From positions 1-56,092 of the forward strand of contig ASPF01000006.1 in NCBI GenBank assembly GCA_000405685.1: a DNA stretch of 56,092 nucleotides, in the 5' to 3' direction. The DNA is from Candidatus Geocrenenecus sp. JGI 0000106-J15. Lineage in GTDB: Archaea > Thermoproteota > Nitrososphaeria_A > Caldarchaeales > Wolframiiraptoraceae. Made by a program: the position numbers and the translations under genes. The notes below the pieces were generated by a model. It made no database searches. It saw only the letters and a list, made by a program, of their open reading frames with translations, and was not told the origin of the DNA. Each line of letters begins with the position of its first letter. Within the stretch, counting starts at the first letter, position 1. Positions 16,792-25,748 of this stretch are shown here, piece by piece.

Positions 16792-17799
16792 TTATATCAT
16801 CTTAACAGAGTGTAGTGCTCTTATTTTAACTACATCTCGATTATAAAGATTGTCTGGTTCTTCGCCTCTCAGAATCTTGATTATTCCTTCAGCAGCATAC
16901 TGAGCCATTCTATTTCTAGTATCATATGATGCGCTGCCTATATGTGGTGTAAGAACAACATTCGGTAAGTTTACTAATGGACTATCAGGGGGAAGAGGCT
17001 CATACTCGAAGACATCTAATCCTGCTCCTGCAATCCATCCTTCTTTTAATGCTTTCACTAAAGCTTTTTCATCAACTACAGGGCCACGTGAAGTATTGAT
17101 TAAGATAGCTGTAGACTTCATCATTCTGAGTTCTTTTTCACTAATTAAGTGTCTAGTCTCAGATGTTAGAGGAACGTGGATTGAGATGAAATCTGACTCT
17201 TTTAAGAGTTGAGATAGCTCCATGTATTCTATTCCAAGCTCATTCTCTAGTTCTCGTCTACGTGTAACGTCGTAATAGTAGACCTTCATATTGAAGCCTT
17301 TAGCTCTCTTAGCTACGGCTACCCCTATTCTTCCTAAACCTATTATCCCCAGCTTCTTGCCATGTACGTCATATCCAAGCATCATCGTTGGAGCCCAAGC
17401 CAGCTTCCATTTACCTTCTCTAATCATTCTATCACATTCAACAATTCTCCTAGCAGACGCTAACATTAAAGCAAAAGCTAGATCGGCTGTTGTCTCTGTG
17501 AGAACTCCAGGTGTATGTACAATATAAATGCCTCGGCTTGTTGCATATTCTACATCTATATGGTCTACACCTACACTCATAGTTCCAATGACTTTTAATC
17601 TAGGTGATGCATCCATAACTTCTTTATCAATTTTCTCGTTAAGTGTACAATAGATCGCATCAACATTTACTACATTTTTCAGTATATCTTCTTTTTTTGG
17701 AGGTGGCACCTCATCCCGATAAACTACTTCACAATACTGCTTAAGTAATACTAAAGCTACTTCAGGAATAGTCCTAGTAACATAGACTATAGGTTTCAT
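16792..17799 (-). CDS. D-2-hydroxyacid dehydrogenase (glyoxylate/hydroxypyruvate reductase type)
   Basis: NAD(P)H-dependent reductase of about 335 residues. Seen: the Rossmann motif GIIGLGRIGVAVAKRA, NTSRGPVVDEKALVKAL with the catalytic Arg region, AGLDVFEYEP with the Asp/Glu, and the catalytic His in LTPHIGSAS. A GTG at 17811 opens a longer frame, but ATG at 17799 has GAGGTGA about nine bases before it, starts one base after the upstream stop, and gives the family-typical MKPIVYVTRTIPE. Close similarity to 3-phosphoglycerate dehydrogenase exists, but the C-terminal ACT domain is absent. Confidence 0.9.
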   Translation of the reverse strand: MKPIVYVTRTIPEVALVLLKQYCEVVYRDEVPPPKKEDILKNVVNVDAIYCTLNEKIDKEVMDASPRLKVIGTMSVGVDHIDVEYATSRGIYIVHTPGVLTETTADLAFALMLASARRIVECDRMIREGKWKLAWAPTMMLGYDVHGKKLGIIGLGRIGVAVAKRAKGFNMKVYYYDVTRRRELENELGIEYMELSQLLKESDFISIHVPLTSETRHLISEKELRMMKSTAILINTSRGPVVDEKALVKALKEGWIAGAGLDVFEYEPLPPDSPLVNLPNVVLTPHIGSASYDTRNRMAQYAAEGIIKILRGEEPDNLYNRDVVKIRALHSVKMI

Positions 17800-17800
17800 C

Positions 17801-18127
17801 TTACTTCTCACCTCTCTTTACTCCTAGAGACCTCCTAGCTCTAACATACAACTGTGGCCATTTAGATGCAATCTCTTTCTCAACAACCTTAGCGAGTAGA
17901 TCACTAATACTAAACCTCGGAATAATATTCTTCCAATAATTTAAAACAGCGCTTGCAATAGGAGAATAAAAAGCTAGCCTTGGCTGCTTCCTTGCACTTT
18001 CAATAGCAAGCCTCCAAAACTTCTCGTCAACCTTGCTTGAAGGCGCCGAGCTCTTCTTTACCAATTTTTTCCTTCCCAGCCGACCTCCACTTCTACTATC
18101 TCTTGTCTTCTTATTCCCATTAGTCAT
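17801..18127 (-). CDS. Small basic protein, unknown
   Basis: I do not recognise this protein. It has a very basic, Ser/Lys/Arg-rich N-terminal 35 residues, probably disordered, followed by a compact helical-looking domain (about 40-105) with KFWRLAIESARKQPRLAFYSP and ending in RARRSLGVKRGEK. An ATG six codons upstream (18145) is possible, but the TATA-like GTTTAATC at about 18155-18162 is too close to it and fits the 18127 ATG better. First gene of the operon with hydroxyacid dehydrogenase, IMPase and taw1. A nucleic-acid-binding role is a guess from the charge alone. Confidence 0.6.
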   Translation of the reverse strand: MTNGNKKTRDSRSGGRLGRKKLVKKSSAPSSKVDEKFWRLAIESARKQPRLAFYSPIASAVLNYWKNIIPRFSISDLLAKVVEKEIASKWPQLYVRARRSLGVKRGEK

Positions 18128-18168
18128 AGGTATAAGGTAAACCATCCAAGATTAAACTTTTACCATGC

Positions 18169-18243
18169 TAATCCATCAAAATGAGTAATCCCTTATAGAA
18201 TGGATTACGTCTAGACCAACTAATCCATTAAAAATGGGATTAG
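18169..18243. repeat. Cluster of TAATCC/GGATTA half-sites forming two hairpins
   Basis: TAATCC occurs at 18169-18174, 18186-18191 and 18221-18226, and its complement GGATTA at 18202-18207 and 18237-18242. The pairs 18186/18207 and 18220/18243 (CTAATCC with GGATTAG) form perfect stems of 6 and 7 bases. Five half-sites in 75 bases suggest binding sites for a dimeric regulator or repeated hairpins. Confidence 0.45.
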
Positions 18244-18264
18244 CGAACAATAAAGCATGCCTAA

Positions 18265-18406
18265 CCGAATCCTAATATATAAAATATACTGAGATGACAA
18301 TGAGAAAACAAGGATTCGGATATCTACTCGAGACAAATCGGTGGGTGTATCGTATGGTTGGAATATTAGTACGTTACGAATTGATTTACTATTGGATCTG
18401 TCTCGA
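18265..18406. ncRNA. Two adjacent long-range inverted repeats, possible structured RNA
   Basis: CCGAATCCT at 18265-18273 is an exact complement of AGGATTCGG at 18311-18319. TCGAGACA at 18328-18335 is an exact complement of TGTCTCGA at 18399-18406. The stems are 9 and 8 base pairs, side by side and not interleaved, as in a two-domain RNA. The base composition here is richer in G/C than the flanks. Strand is undecided. I cannot match it to RNase P RNA or SRP RNA. Confidence 0.25.
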
Positions 18407-18540
18407 TGAGTATGGGGCTAAGGTTGGCTAGGGGTATACGGTATAATGTATAAGGTAAACATTTTAACATCTTTTAAACACTCTTTTGTTACTTAGTAAT
18501 CTATTTATTGAAGTATAATGTTTTGTTTTTTTGATGTGCT

Positions 18541-19626
18541 GTGGTTTCCGAGAAGGATGTTTTAGAAGCATTGAAAAAGGTTATGGATCCTGAGCTTGGA
18601 AAAGATATAGTTAGCTTGAATATGGTTAGAGACCTGAGGGTTGAAGAAGATGGAGTTGTATCTTTTGTTTTAGAACTTACAACTCCTGCATGTCCTCTTA
18701 GAAGTGTCTTAGAGAAGAGTGCTAGAGAAGCTGTAGAGAAATTGAGTGGTGTTAAAGAAGTTAAGATAAAGGTCTCTTCTAGAGTACTTCCTTATCCAAG
18801 CCAGAAGAGTATATCGGGTGTGAAGAATATAATTGCAATTGCTAGTGGGAAGGGTGGTGTAGGGAAATCTACTGTAGCTGTGAATTTAGCTTTAGCATTA
18901 GCATCGAGAAAGGCTAGAGTAGGATTGCTTGATGCAGATATCTATGGACCAACTATACCTAAGATGCTTGATATTATCCGTCCACCCTTCTATGCAGGTG
19001 GAGATAGAGTTGAGCCTGCATTATCATATATGGGTGTTAAAGTTATGTCTATAGGGCTTCTCGCACCAGATGATACACCAATAATATGGAGAGGTCCTCT
19101 TGTAGGAAAAGCAATAGAAGAAATGTTAAATCAAGTAGATTGGGCTGATATAGACTATTTAATCGTTGATCTCCCACCAGGTACTGGGGATGCCTCGCTT
19201 AGCCTTGCTCAAGCAATTCCTCTTACAGGAGTAGTTATCGTTACTACTCCTCAGGATGCAGCTTTAAGAATTGCATTGAAAGCTTTAAGAATGTTCGAGA
19301 AGCTTAACGTTGAAGTAGTAGGAATAGTAGAGAATATGAGCTACTTTATCTGCCCAAACTGTGGTTCTAGATTAGAGATCTTCGGGTCTGGGAATGTGTA
19401 CAAGACATGCCAGGAACTGGAGATTCCTTATCTTGGTGAAATACCCTTATCTCCAGAAGTTAGAGAGAGCGGAGACCTAGGTAGACCAGTAATTATTAGG
19501 GACCCAGATTCTCCAGCAAGTAAAGCATTCATAGAGATCGCTGAGAAAATTGCAGGGAGAATAAGCATCCTAATTAGAAACAAGATCGAAGACTCTGATA
19601 TATCCAAGAAAGAAGACTCTATATAG
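18541..19626 (+). CDS. Mrp/NBP35-type Fe-S scaffold ATPase with N-terminal MIP18 domain
   Basis: 361 residues: DUF59/MIP18 domain at about 1-85 (with PACPLR), then a deviant P-loop ATPase with GKGGVGKS at 103-110, DADIYGPTIPKML, LIVDLPPGTGDASLSL and FICPNCG at about 268-274, a CxxC that can hold an Fe-S cluster. Family members load Fe-S clusters onto apoproteins in the cytoplasm. The start is a GTG, with the TATA-like box about 30-40 bases upstream. It converges on the ABC transporter operon with three bases between stops. Confidence 0.94.
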   Translation: MVSEKDVLEALKKVMDPELGKDIVSLNMVRDLRVEEDGVVSFVLELTTPACPLRSVLEKSAREAVEKLSGVKEVKIKVSSRVLPYPSQKSISGVKNIIAIASGKGGVGKSTVAVNLALALASRKARVGLLDADIYGPTIPKMLDIIRPPFYAGGDRVEPALSYMGVKVMSIGLLAPDDTPIIWRGPLVGKAIEEMLNQVDWADIDYLIVDLPPGTGDASLSLAQAIPLTGVVIVTTPQDAALRIALKALRMFEKLNVEVVGIVENMSYFICPNCGSRLEIFGSGNVYKTCQELEIPYLGEIPLSPEVRESGDLGRPVIIRDPDSPASKAFIEIAEKIAGRISILIRNKIEDSDISKKEDSI

Positions 19627-19629
19627 AAT

Positions 19630-20292
19630 CTATATAACGGGCTCCAACCCTGGAATCTTTATTTTATTATATAGCATATCTAATGCTTTCAACATTGAGT
19701 ATATCCAGATAAAGTATACTATGGTTATGAAGGCATATGTTTCAAGAGGTCTAAAGGTCTGAGCAGTAATAGATATACCAGTATTCAGGAACTCTCTAAC
19801 ACCTATAACTATTAAAGCTGTGGTACTTTTACCCATCGATGCAAGCTCATTCGACCATGCAGGTATAACAATCCTTAATGCTTGTGGAACAACAACGTAT
19901 AGAAAGATCTTCCATGTAGGTAGACCGAGTGATAAGGCGGCCATCAGCTGGTCTTTGAAAACTGCTTCCATAGCGCCTTTCAAGTATCCTTTCTGGTAGG
20001 CTCCACTATTCAATGCTAAAGTCAATATAGCTGTCAGCATAACATCCATCCTAATACCAGTTATCATTGGGATGGTAAAGTAGAATATGAAGAGTTGAAC
20101 AATCAATGGTGAACCTCTAAAGAATTCAACATAAACATTTACGATTATCTTAATGATTCTACCTCCGAAAATGTCTCCTAATGCTGCTAAGATACCTAGT
20201 ATTAATCCTAGACCTACTCCTATGAGAGTTACCTCCACTGTTATTATAAAACCATTTATCAGAAAAGTAGAATAATCAAGCAAGAACAACAT
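19630..20292 (-). CDS. Amino-acid ABC transporter permease (second)
   Basis: 220-residue membrane protein of the His/Glu/Gln permease family with about five hydrophobic helices. The EAA-type loop around ALSLGLPTWKIFLYVVVPQALRIVIPAWSNE contacts the ATPase, and VEFFRGSPLIVQLFIFYF is the family's N-terminal signature. It forms a heterodimer with the permease at 21.0 kb, one on either side of the ATPase gene. Confidence 0.92.
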   Translation of the reverse strand: MLFLLDYSTFLINGFIITVEVTLIGVGLGLILGILAALGDIFGGRIIKIIVNVYVEFFRGSPLIVQLFIFYFTIPMITGIRMDVMLTAILTLALNSGAYQKGYLKGAMEAVFKDQLMAALSLGLPTWKIFLYVVVPQALRIVIPAWSNELASMGKSTTALIVIGVREFLNTGISITAQTFRPLETYAFITIVYFIWIYSMLKALDMLYNKIKIPGLEPVI

Positions 20293-20303
20293 CTATGAAT
20301 TTC

Positions 20304-21038
20304 TCACCCTAAGATCTTAGCCATAAACTTTCTAGCTCTCTCAGTATTCGGAGACGTAAAGAAGTGGTCTGGGGAGCCGACTTCTAATACTTGACCTTGA
20401 TCCATGAATATCATTTCATCTGCAACTTCTTTTGCAAAGCGGAGTTCATGGGTTGCTACAAGCATTGTTGTACCTCTATCTGCAAGATCTTTCATCACAG
20501 ATATAACCTCCCATTTCAATTCTACGTCTAGCGCTGCTGTAGGCTCATCAAAAAGTACTACTTCTGGATCCATAGAGATTGCTCTAGCGATACCAACTCT
20601 TTGTTGTTGACCTCCAGAAAGCTGGGCTGGATAATAGTTAACCCAATCCTCCATTCTCACAAGCTTCAATGCTTCATAGGCTTTTCTTCTTGCTTCGGCA
20701 TCCGATAAACCTGATACATGTTTTAAGCCTAGCATTATATTTCCTAAAGCAGTTAAATGCCTGAAGAGTGAAGGCTCTTGGAAAACGAAACCTATTCTAG
20801 CTCTAAGCTTATTCAAGTCCTGTTTAGAAACATAGACATCTACTCCATTAAAGTATACTGAGCCTTTCGTAGGTTTTTCAAGTAAACCTAGGCATCTTAA
20901 TAATGTTGATTTTCCAGAACCGCTTGGACCAAAAATTACTTTTGTCTCCCCCCTACCTATTCCTAGGGAAACATTGTTTACTGCTATGACTTTTCCGTAT
21001 GCTTTCATTAATTCTCGGCATTCAAGTATGCTTGTCAT
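20304..21038 (-). CDS. Amino-acid ABC transporter ATPase (GlnQ type)
   Basis: 244-residue ABC ATPase: Walker A GPSGSGKST at about 37-45, Q-loop FVFQEPSLF, signature LSGGQQQRVGIARA at about 140-153, Walker B EVVLFDEPTAALD and switch His in VATHEL. It overlaps the upstream permease gene by four bases (ATGA) and is 11 bases from the downstream one, giving a tight binding protein - permease - ATPase - permease operon. Confidence 0.95.
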   Translation of the reverse strand: MTSILECRELMKAYGKVIAVNNVSLGIGRGETKVIFGPSGSGKSTLLRCLGLLEKPTKGSVYFNGVDVYVSKQDLNKLRARIGFVFQEPSLFRHLTALGNIMLGLKHVSGLSDAEARRKAYEALKLVRMEDWVNYYPAQLSGGQQQRVGIARAISMDPEVVLFDEPTAALDVELKWEVISVMKDLADRGTTMLVATHELRFAKEVADEMIFMDQGQVLEVGSPDHFFTSPNTERARKFMAKILG

Positions 21039-21685
21039 AATCCCAGCTCTCTCTTCTTACGGCTGCCCCATTTATCTAAATAATTTGCGACAGGAAAAGT
21101 CATGACTACGTATATTATCGCAGAAGAAATATAAGGAAGGATTAACGATCTTTGTGATGCTCTAAGGATATCTGTATGCTTCATTAATTCTATTACCCCG
21201 ATGATGAATGAATATGCTGAATCTTTTATTAGTAGTGCAATCTCACTACCTAGGCCTGGAACAGCTAAAAACAATGCTTGTGGGAAAATAACATATCTCA
21301 ATGCTTTTAATTGTGTTAAACCAATTGATATAGCTGCAAGCATCTGTGTCCTCCCTACACTACTAATAGCGCTTCTAAAGATCTGGGATTGATTTGCTCC
21401 ACTAACTATTCCTAACGAGATTACAGAAGTGAAGAATGGATCTTTAAAGATTGGGAGGAGCGGTCCAAGACCAAAATATAATAGCAGCATTACTGCTAGT
21501 ACTGGGACAGATCTGAAAAACTTTTCATAACTATCTGAAAAATATCTTAGAGGGGCTATACCATATATTCTCATAAATGCGAGAGATACTCCTAGGCCTA
21601 GACCAAGTAAAAAAGATAAGAAGGATATTGCTAAGGTTACTGGGACCGCTTTTAGCAGGAATACTATCTGTTCAACTGGTGTCAT
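21035..21685 (-). CDS. Amino-acid ABC transporter permease (first)
   Basis: 216-residue His/Glu/Gln-type permease with the signature YEKFFRSVPVLAVMLLLYFG and EAA-like loop AISIGLTQLKALRYVIFPQALFLAVP. It is a paralogue of the permease at 19.6 kb. Its start lies 18 bases after the binding-protein stop. Confidence 0.92.
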   Translation of the reverse strand: MTPVEQIVFLLKAVPVTLAISFLSFLLGLGLGVSLAFMRIYGIAPLRYFSDSYEKFFRSVPVLAVMLLLYFGLGPLLPIFKDPFFTSVISLGIVSGANQSQIFRSAISSVGRTQMLAAISIGLTQLKALRYVIFPQALFLAVPGLGSEIALLIKDSAYSFIIGVIELMKHTDILRASQRSLILPYISSAIIYVVMTFPVANYLDKWGSRKKRELGL

Positions 21686-21703
21686 TTTGGATTATCAGGT
21701 TAT

Positions 21704-22669
21704 CTAACTTGGAGGTGAAGTCCACTTCTTATATAGTTCAGCAACTTTTCCTTCAACTATTAATTCCGAGAGTGCTCCGTTTATTTTAGAGACAAGTTCA
21801 TCAGAATCTTTGTGAGCTATAAACGCTACTGGCCAGTAAGGTTCACTGAAGATAACAACTAATGGTGTTTCTTCAGTCATTATCCACCATGTAGTTATTG
21901 GTGTCTCTGCATAGAGTGCATCAATCCTACCAAGCTTCAAGTCTTCTAAAGCTACTCCGAAATCATCGTAAGACCTAGCAGCATCTGAAGAAATCACCCC
22001 TCTCTTAACTAAATCCATTAACTCTGCTTCTTGAGTTGTTCCAGACCCTGTACCTACAATTAGCTTGTAGTCTGCAACTTGCTCAAGTTTCTCAAGTTGA
22101 GTTATTCCTAGCTTCTCAGCTTTATCTTTTAGCATTATTAGCTGTGATTCAGTTATAGTATGATATAGAGTGTATTGGACTACTTCTAGTCTTTCAGGAG
22201 TTACTGAGAAACCGCTTACTCCTAAGTCTATATCTTTGTGCTCAACTGCTACTATAATCGTAGCAAAATCCATCGTTCTCCAATCTACTTTTAATCCAAG
22301 TCTCTCAGCAATTAGTTCCATCAATTCTACTTCAAAACCTATTAGTTTTCCCGTTTTGGGGTCTAGAAACTCGAATGGAGGCCAATCTGGAGATGTCCCG
22401 ACAATTATTGTCCCTCTCTTTTGAATATTCTCCCAAACTACATCTTTAACAACTCCTGGAACTGTCTTCTCAACTGTTATGGTCTGAGTTATAGTTTGAG
22501 CTGCTCCTACGGTTGTAGTAAATGTTCTAGTAACTGTTACTTCTCTAGCAGGTATTAAAAATGGCTCGACAGCCGCTATGGCAGCAAGCACTACGATTAT
22601 CACAACAAGTATTGCGACTGTTTTGGATATTCCCCCAGTCTTTTCCTGAAGTTCTACTCTCTTACGCAT
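21704..22669 (-). CDS. Amino-acid ABC transporter substrate-binding protein
   Basis: 321 residues. An N-terminal hydrophobic anchor (about 16-38) follows a short basic segment, then a Thr-rich linker (about 43-68) that is typical of archaeal surface binding proteins, then a type II periplasmic-binding domain starting VGTSPDWPPFEFLDPKTGKLIGF. The domain signature fits polar amino-acid or opine binders; the ligand cannot be read from sequence. First gene of the transporter operon. Confidence 0.92.
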   Translation of the reverse strand: MRKRVELQEKTGGISKTVAILVVIIVVLAAIAAVEPFLIPAREVTVTRTFTTTVGAAQTITQTITVEKTVPGVVKDVVWENIQKRGTIIVGTSPDWPPFEFLDPKTGKLIGFEVELMELIAERLGLKVDWRTMDFATIIVAVEHKDIDLGVSGFSVTPERLEVVQYTLYHTITESQLIMLKDKAEKLGITQLEKLEQVADYKLIVGTGSGTTQEAELMDLVKRGVISSDAARSYDDFGVALEDLKLGRIDALYAETPITTWWIMTEETPLVVIFSEPYWPVAFIAHKDSDELVSKINGALSELIVEGKVAELYKKWTSPPS

Positions 22670-22724
22670 ATTATAGTGTTCGTTTTGATAGTTATTAAAA
22701 GTTTCTTAGAATACTATTTTTAAT

Positions 22725-24914
22725 TTATTCTTCTTCAACGAAATCCGATATCTTCGGTATACTCAATGGTAGTCCTTTTCTCTTTCTTATCTCTTCTATT
22801 ACTTTGTCTCTGATTGACGATGGCACGGGCTTCCATGCATAGAATTCTGTGGCCCAGAACGCTTTACCCATGGTTGCTCCACGCATAACCTCGCTTAAGT
22901 CGAATGTTTCAGCTGCAGGGATCTCTCCTGAAACTACTGTTATGTATTCTTGTTGAGCAACCTCTAAGACTCTTCCTCTCTTAGATGTTATAACACTTGT
23001 TACAGCACCCATCAAGTCTGGGGGAACCTTGGCCTCAATCTTATAAACTGGTTCGAGTAGTATTGGGTTAGCACTTAATATGCTAGCATACATGCTTCTC
23101 CAGGTTGCTGGAGCTATCTGTGCATATCCTCGATGGACTGGATCTTCATGTAGCTCAACATTAACTAGTATTGCTTTTATACCACGCATATTCTCGCCAG
23201 CTAATGGACCTTCCTGTACGACTCTCTGAAACCCTCCAATAATCATCATCTTACTTTCTTGAAGGTATTGTGCTCCCTTAGTCATATCTACGAGAATGTT
23301 TCCCCTAGGGTCGATTGTCCAGATACCTCTAGCCATGTCTGCATCCCATCCATGATCTCTAAGTATTTTAGCTATCTGCTTTCTATCCATTTCATCAAAC
23401 AACTCTCCCCTTCTAATAAGCTCGACAATCTCTTCTTCAAGTGGTTCGACTTGAATATAGATCCTATTATGTCTATTAGGAGATTTTCCTTCAAAAACTC
23501 TACCTTTCTGGATTATGGTTTCTCTATAAAGAATTATTGGCTTACTAGCTACTACTTCAAGCCCAGCTTTAGCTATCCATGTTAAAGCTATTTCTAGATG
23601 AAGTGTACCCATACCGCTTATTAGATATTCACCTGTCTCAGGTCTTACGGTAGTTACAAGGGTAGGATCTTCAATACTAAGCTTATTCAAGAAGTCTACG
23701 AGCTTCGGAAGGTCTCTACTATGCTTAGGCTCTACAGATATTGTGACAACTGGTTCAGATACATACTTTAAAGATTCAAAAGGTATAGTTTCAACGGTGG
23801 CTAAGGTATCTCCTGCTCTAGCTTCTTCTATTCCAAGAAGTGCAGGAATATTTCCTGCAGGTAGGGTTCCAACAATCTCTCTATTTGGACCCATATAGAC
23901 TGTAACTTGCTGAATCCTCTTCTTGATGTTTCTTCCAACTATTAATATGTAGTCTCCTTCATTTACAGTTCCGCTAAACAATCTCCCCGTAGCGACCACT
24001 CCAGCTTGTGGATCAACTTTTACATCTGTAACCGCCAATACTACTGGTCCTTTCTCATCACAACTCCTCATTGCCTCTCCAACCTCATCTTCTATGCTCC
24101 CTCTCCATATCTTAGGTATCCTATACATTTGGGCAACATGTGGTGGAGGATGATGTGTTATAACCATCTCAAGTATAGCTTCATGAAGAGGCGTGTTCTC
24201 CCTAAGCCATTCTATGTCATTATTTGTAAAGGCTTTAAGGACATCTGAGAATTTTATCCCCTTCTTTTGAGCTTGATGAAGTGTGAATCCCCATCTATCT
24301 TTTGCACTACCGATAGCTACGTTGCCTGCTTGAAAACTTACTTTCCACTTCTCTCTATACTCGGGCTCAGCATACATTTCTATTAACTTATTAACTTCTA
24401 GAACTATTCTCCCCAAGGTTTCCTGTATCTTTTCAGGGGTGAGTCTAAGTTCTTTGATTAATCTATCAATTTTGTTAATATATAGAACTGGCTTTACCCT
24501 CTCTTGGACAGCTTGCCTAATAACGGTCTCAGTCTGCGTCATTACTCCTTCAACAGCATCTACCACGACTACAGCTCCATCTATAGCTCTTAATGCTCTA
24601 GTTACTCTACCACTGAAATCTACGTGACCAGGAGTATCTATCATATTTATTACATAGGGTTTACTATCCATCTCATAGTAGAGGGATATATTAGCAGCCT
24701 TGATAGTCATCTGCCTTTGTTGTTCCTCTTCAAGGTAGTCTAATGCTAATGCTTTTCCAGCTAATGTCGGAGAAAGTAAACCTGCAGCTGCGAGTAGGCT
24801 ATCCGTAGTAGTGGTCTTGCCATGGTCAACATGAGCAATAATACCTATGTTGCGGATCTGATCCTTCTGATGGAGTATATCTAAGATTTCTGAGATCTTC
24901 TTTACTCTAGGCAT
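22725..24914 (-). CDS. fusA: Translation elongation factor EF-2
   Basis: Ribosomal translocase of 729 residues. G1 motif AHVDHGKTT at 27-35, the effector GxxxxD/TIKA segment, DTPGHVDF, NKIDRL, then domains II-V. The diphthamide loop is in domain IV at about residue 590 (DPVHRG). Relatives usually have HRGPAQ; here Tyr stands at the Pro position (HRGYAQ). It is monocistronic. A region of about 430 bases without genes lies upstream. Confidence 0.96.
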   Translation of the reverse strand: MPRVKKISEILDILHQKDQIRNIGIIAHVDHGKTTTTDSLLAAAGLLSPTLAGKALALDYLEEEQQRQMTIKAANISLYYEMDSKPYVINMIDTPGHVDFSGRVTRALRAIDGAVVVVDAVEGVMTQTETVIRQAVQERVKPVLYINKIDRLIKELRLTPEKIQETLGRIVLEVNKLIEMYAEPEYREKWKVSFQAGNVAIGSAKDRWGFTLHQAQKKGIKFSDVLKAFTNNDIEWLRENTPLHEAILEMVITHHPPPHVAQMYRIPKIWRGSIEDEVGEAMRSCDEKGPVVLAVTDVKVDPQAGVVATGRLFSGTVNEGDYILIVGRNIKKRIQQVTVYMGPNREIVGTLPAGNIPALLGIEEARAGDTLATVETIPFESLKYVSEPVVTISVEPKHSRDLPKLVDFLNKLSIEDPTLVTTVRPETGEYLISGMGTLHLEIALTWIAKAGLEVVASKPIILYRETIIQKGRVFEGKSPNRHNRIYIQVEPLEEEIVELIRRGELFDEMDRKQIAKILRDHGWDADMARGIWTIDPRGNILVDMTKGAQYLQESKMMIIGGFQRVVQEGPLAGENMRGIKAILVNVELHEDPVHRGYAQIAPATWRSMYASILSANPILLEPVYKIEAKVPPDLMGAVTSVITSKRGRVLEVAQQEYITVVSGEIPAAETFDLSEVMRGATMGKAFWATEFYAWKPVPSSIRDKVIEEIRKRKGLPLSIPKISDFVEEE

Positions 24915-25348
24915 CTCCTCTCTTCTCCTTTATTACCAGCTTCTCCCATCTATTTAACGCTACTGATCTAAAGTAGTCAGAGAACTCTAAAAGCGCTAGG
25001 CATACACTATAATAGATATAGAGGCTAATATAGGCTATATACTTCATGTAGGGCGACAATGGTCTACCAACGCTCTATTAAATTAAGCTGGAGCCTCATC
25101 GTACATGACAAGATAAATTGTCAATTTCACGAATAAAGTATAGATTAAAATTCTTAGAGTTCACTTATACTTTAACTTATCAATCTTACTCGGAAATCAT
25201 TCAAAAAGTATGTCTCATTATGACCTTGATCTTAGAGTGGAGAGATATCCTACTTAGCTGTAACAATATTTTAGCAGGATCCAGAATATGCAATTAACAT
25301 AATCCTATGTTGAATATTGGAGGTCAATTCTTTATCCTTAGATATAAA
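24915..25348. other. 434-base intergenic region upstream of EF-2
   Basis: No gene or RNA family is recognisable. The left edge must hold the EF-2 promoter. One short inverted repeat, GACAA (25107-25111) with TTGTC (25118-25122), is present and is within chance for AT-rich DNA. The right edge is the 3' side of the cupin gene. Confidence 0.5.
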
Positions 25349-25699
25349 TTAGACTTCAATATCCGGTTTTCGCGTCAGAGTCATGTAGTCTGTCCGAGGC
25401 GGCACGAATACATCTATTACTAATACTTCCTCGATTGCATGGAATGCATGTTCTTCATTGGCTGGGATGAAGTATGAGTCGCCTTCTGAAACTTCTATCT
25501 TATTGTTTCTTGTTGCAAAGAATCCTCTTCCCGAGATAACCAATCCATACTGAGATTGAGGATGACTATGTATGGGTACTTCACCACCTGCCTTAATTTT
25601 AAACAACATTAAGAGGCAATTACCATCATAGCTTAAAGGAATTGCAGAAATCTTCTCCCTAATATTTAACCAAGAAGTTTTTCTCCATACTTTAACCAT
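25349..25699 (-). CDS. Single-domain cupin protein
   Basis: 116 residues. Cupin motif 1 is GGEVPIHSHPQSQYGLVISG with the metal-ligand HxH and Gln in place of the usual Glu. Motif 2 is GDSYFIPANEEHAFHA. This is a small metal-binding beta barrel; the substrate is unknown and could be regulatory or enzymatic. It is divergent from the crenactin operon with about 50 bases between starts, so the two may share a control region. Confidence 0.85.
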   Translation of the reverse strand: MVKVWRKTSWLNIREKISAIPLSYDGNCLLMLFKIKAGGEVPIHSHPQSQYGLVISGRGFFATRNNKIEVSEGDSYFIPANEEHAFHAIEEVLVIDVFVPPRTDYMTLTRKPDIEV

Positions 25700-25748
25700 G
25701 AGATAAATACGAAGGTCTTCAATTAATTAGTCTTTCTCCATTTTCAGC

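Larger units (their letters stand above)
18146..18540. other. 395-base divergent intergenic region rich in inverted repeats
   Basis: Lies between two divergent transcription units. It holds two short TAATCC/GGATTA hairpins, two longer inverted repeats and a 13-base direct repeat (GTATAAGGTAAAC at 18130-18142 and 18448-18460). A TATA-like CTATTTATTG at about 18502-18511 serves the mrp gene. No coding frame is convincing. It could be a regulatory region, a structured RNA gene or a replication-related site. Confidence 0.6.

Noticed and set aside
25107..25122. Terminator or operator hairpin GACAA...TTGTC
   Set aside because: Five-base stems of this type are expected by chance in AT-rich intergenic DNA.
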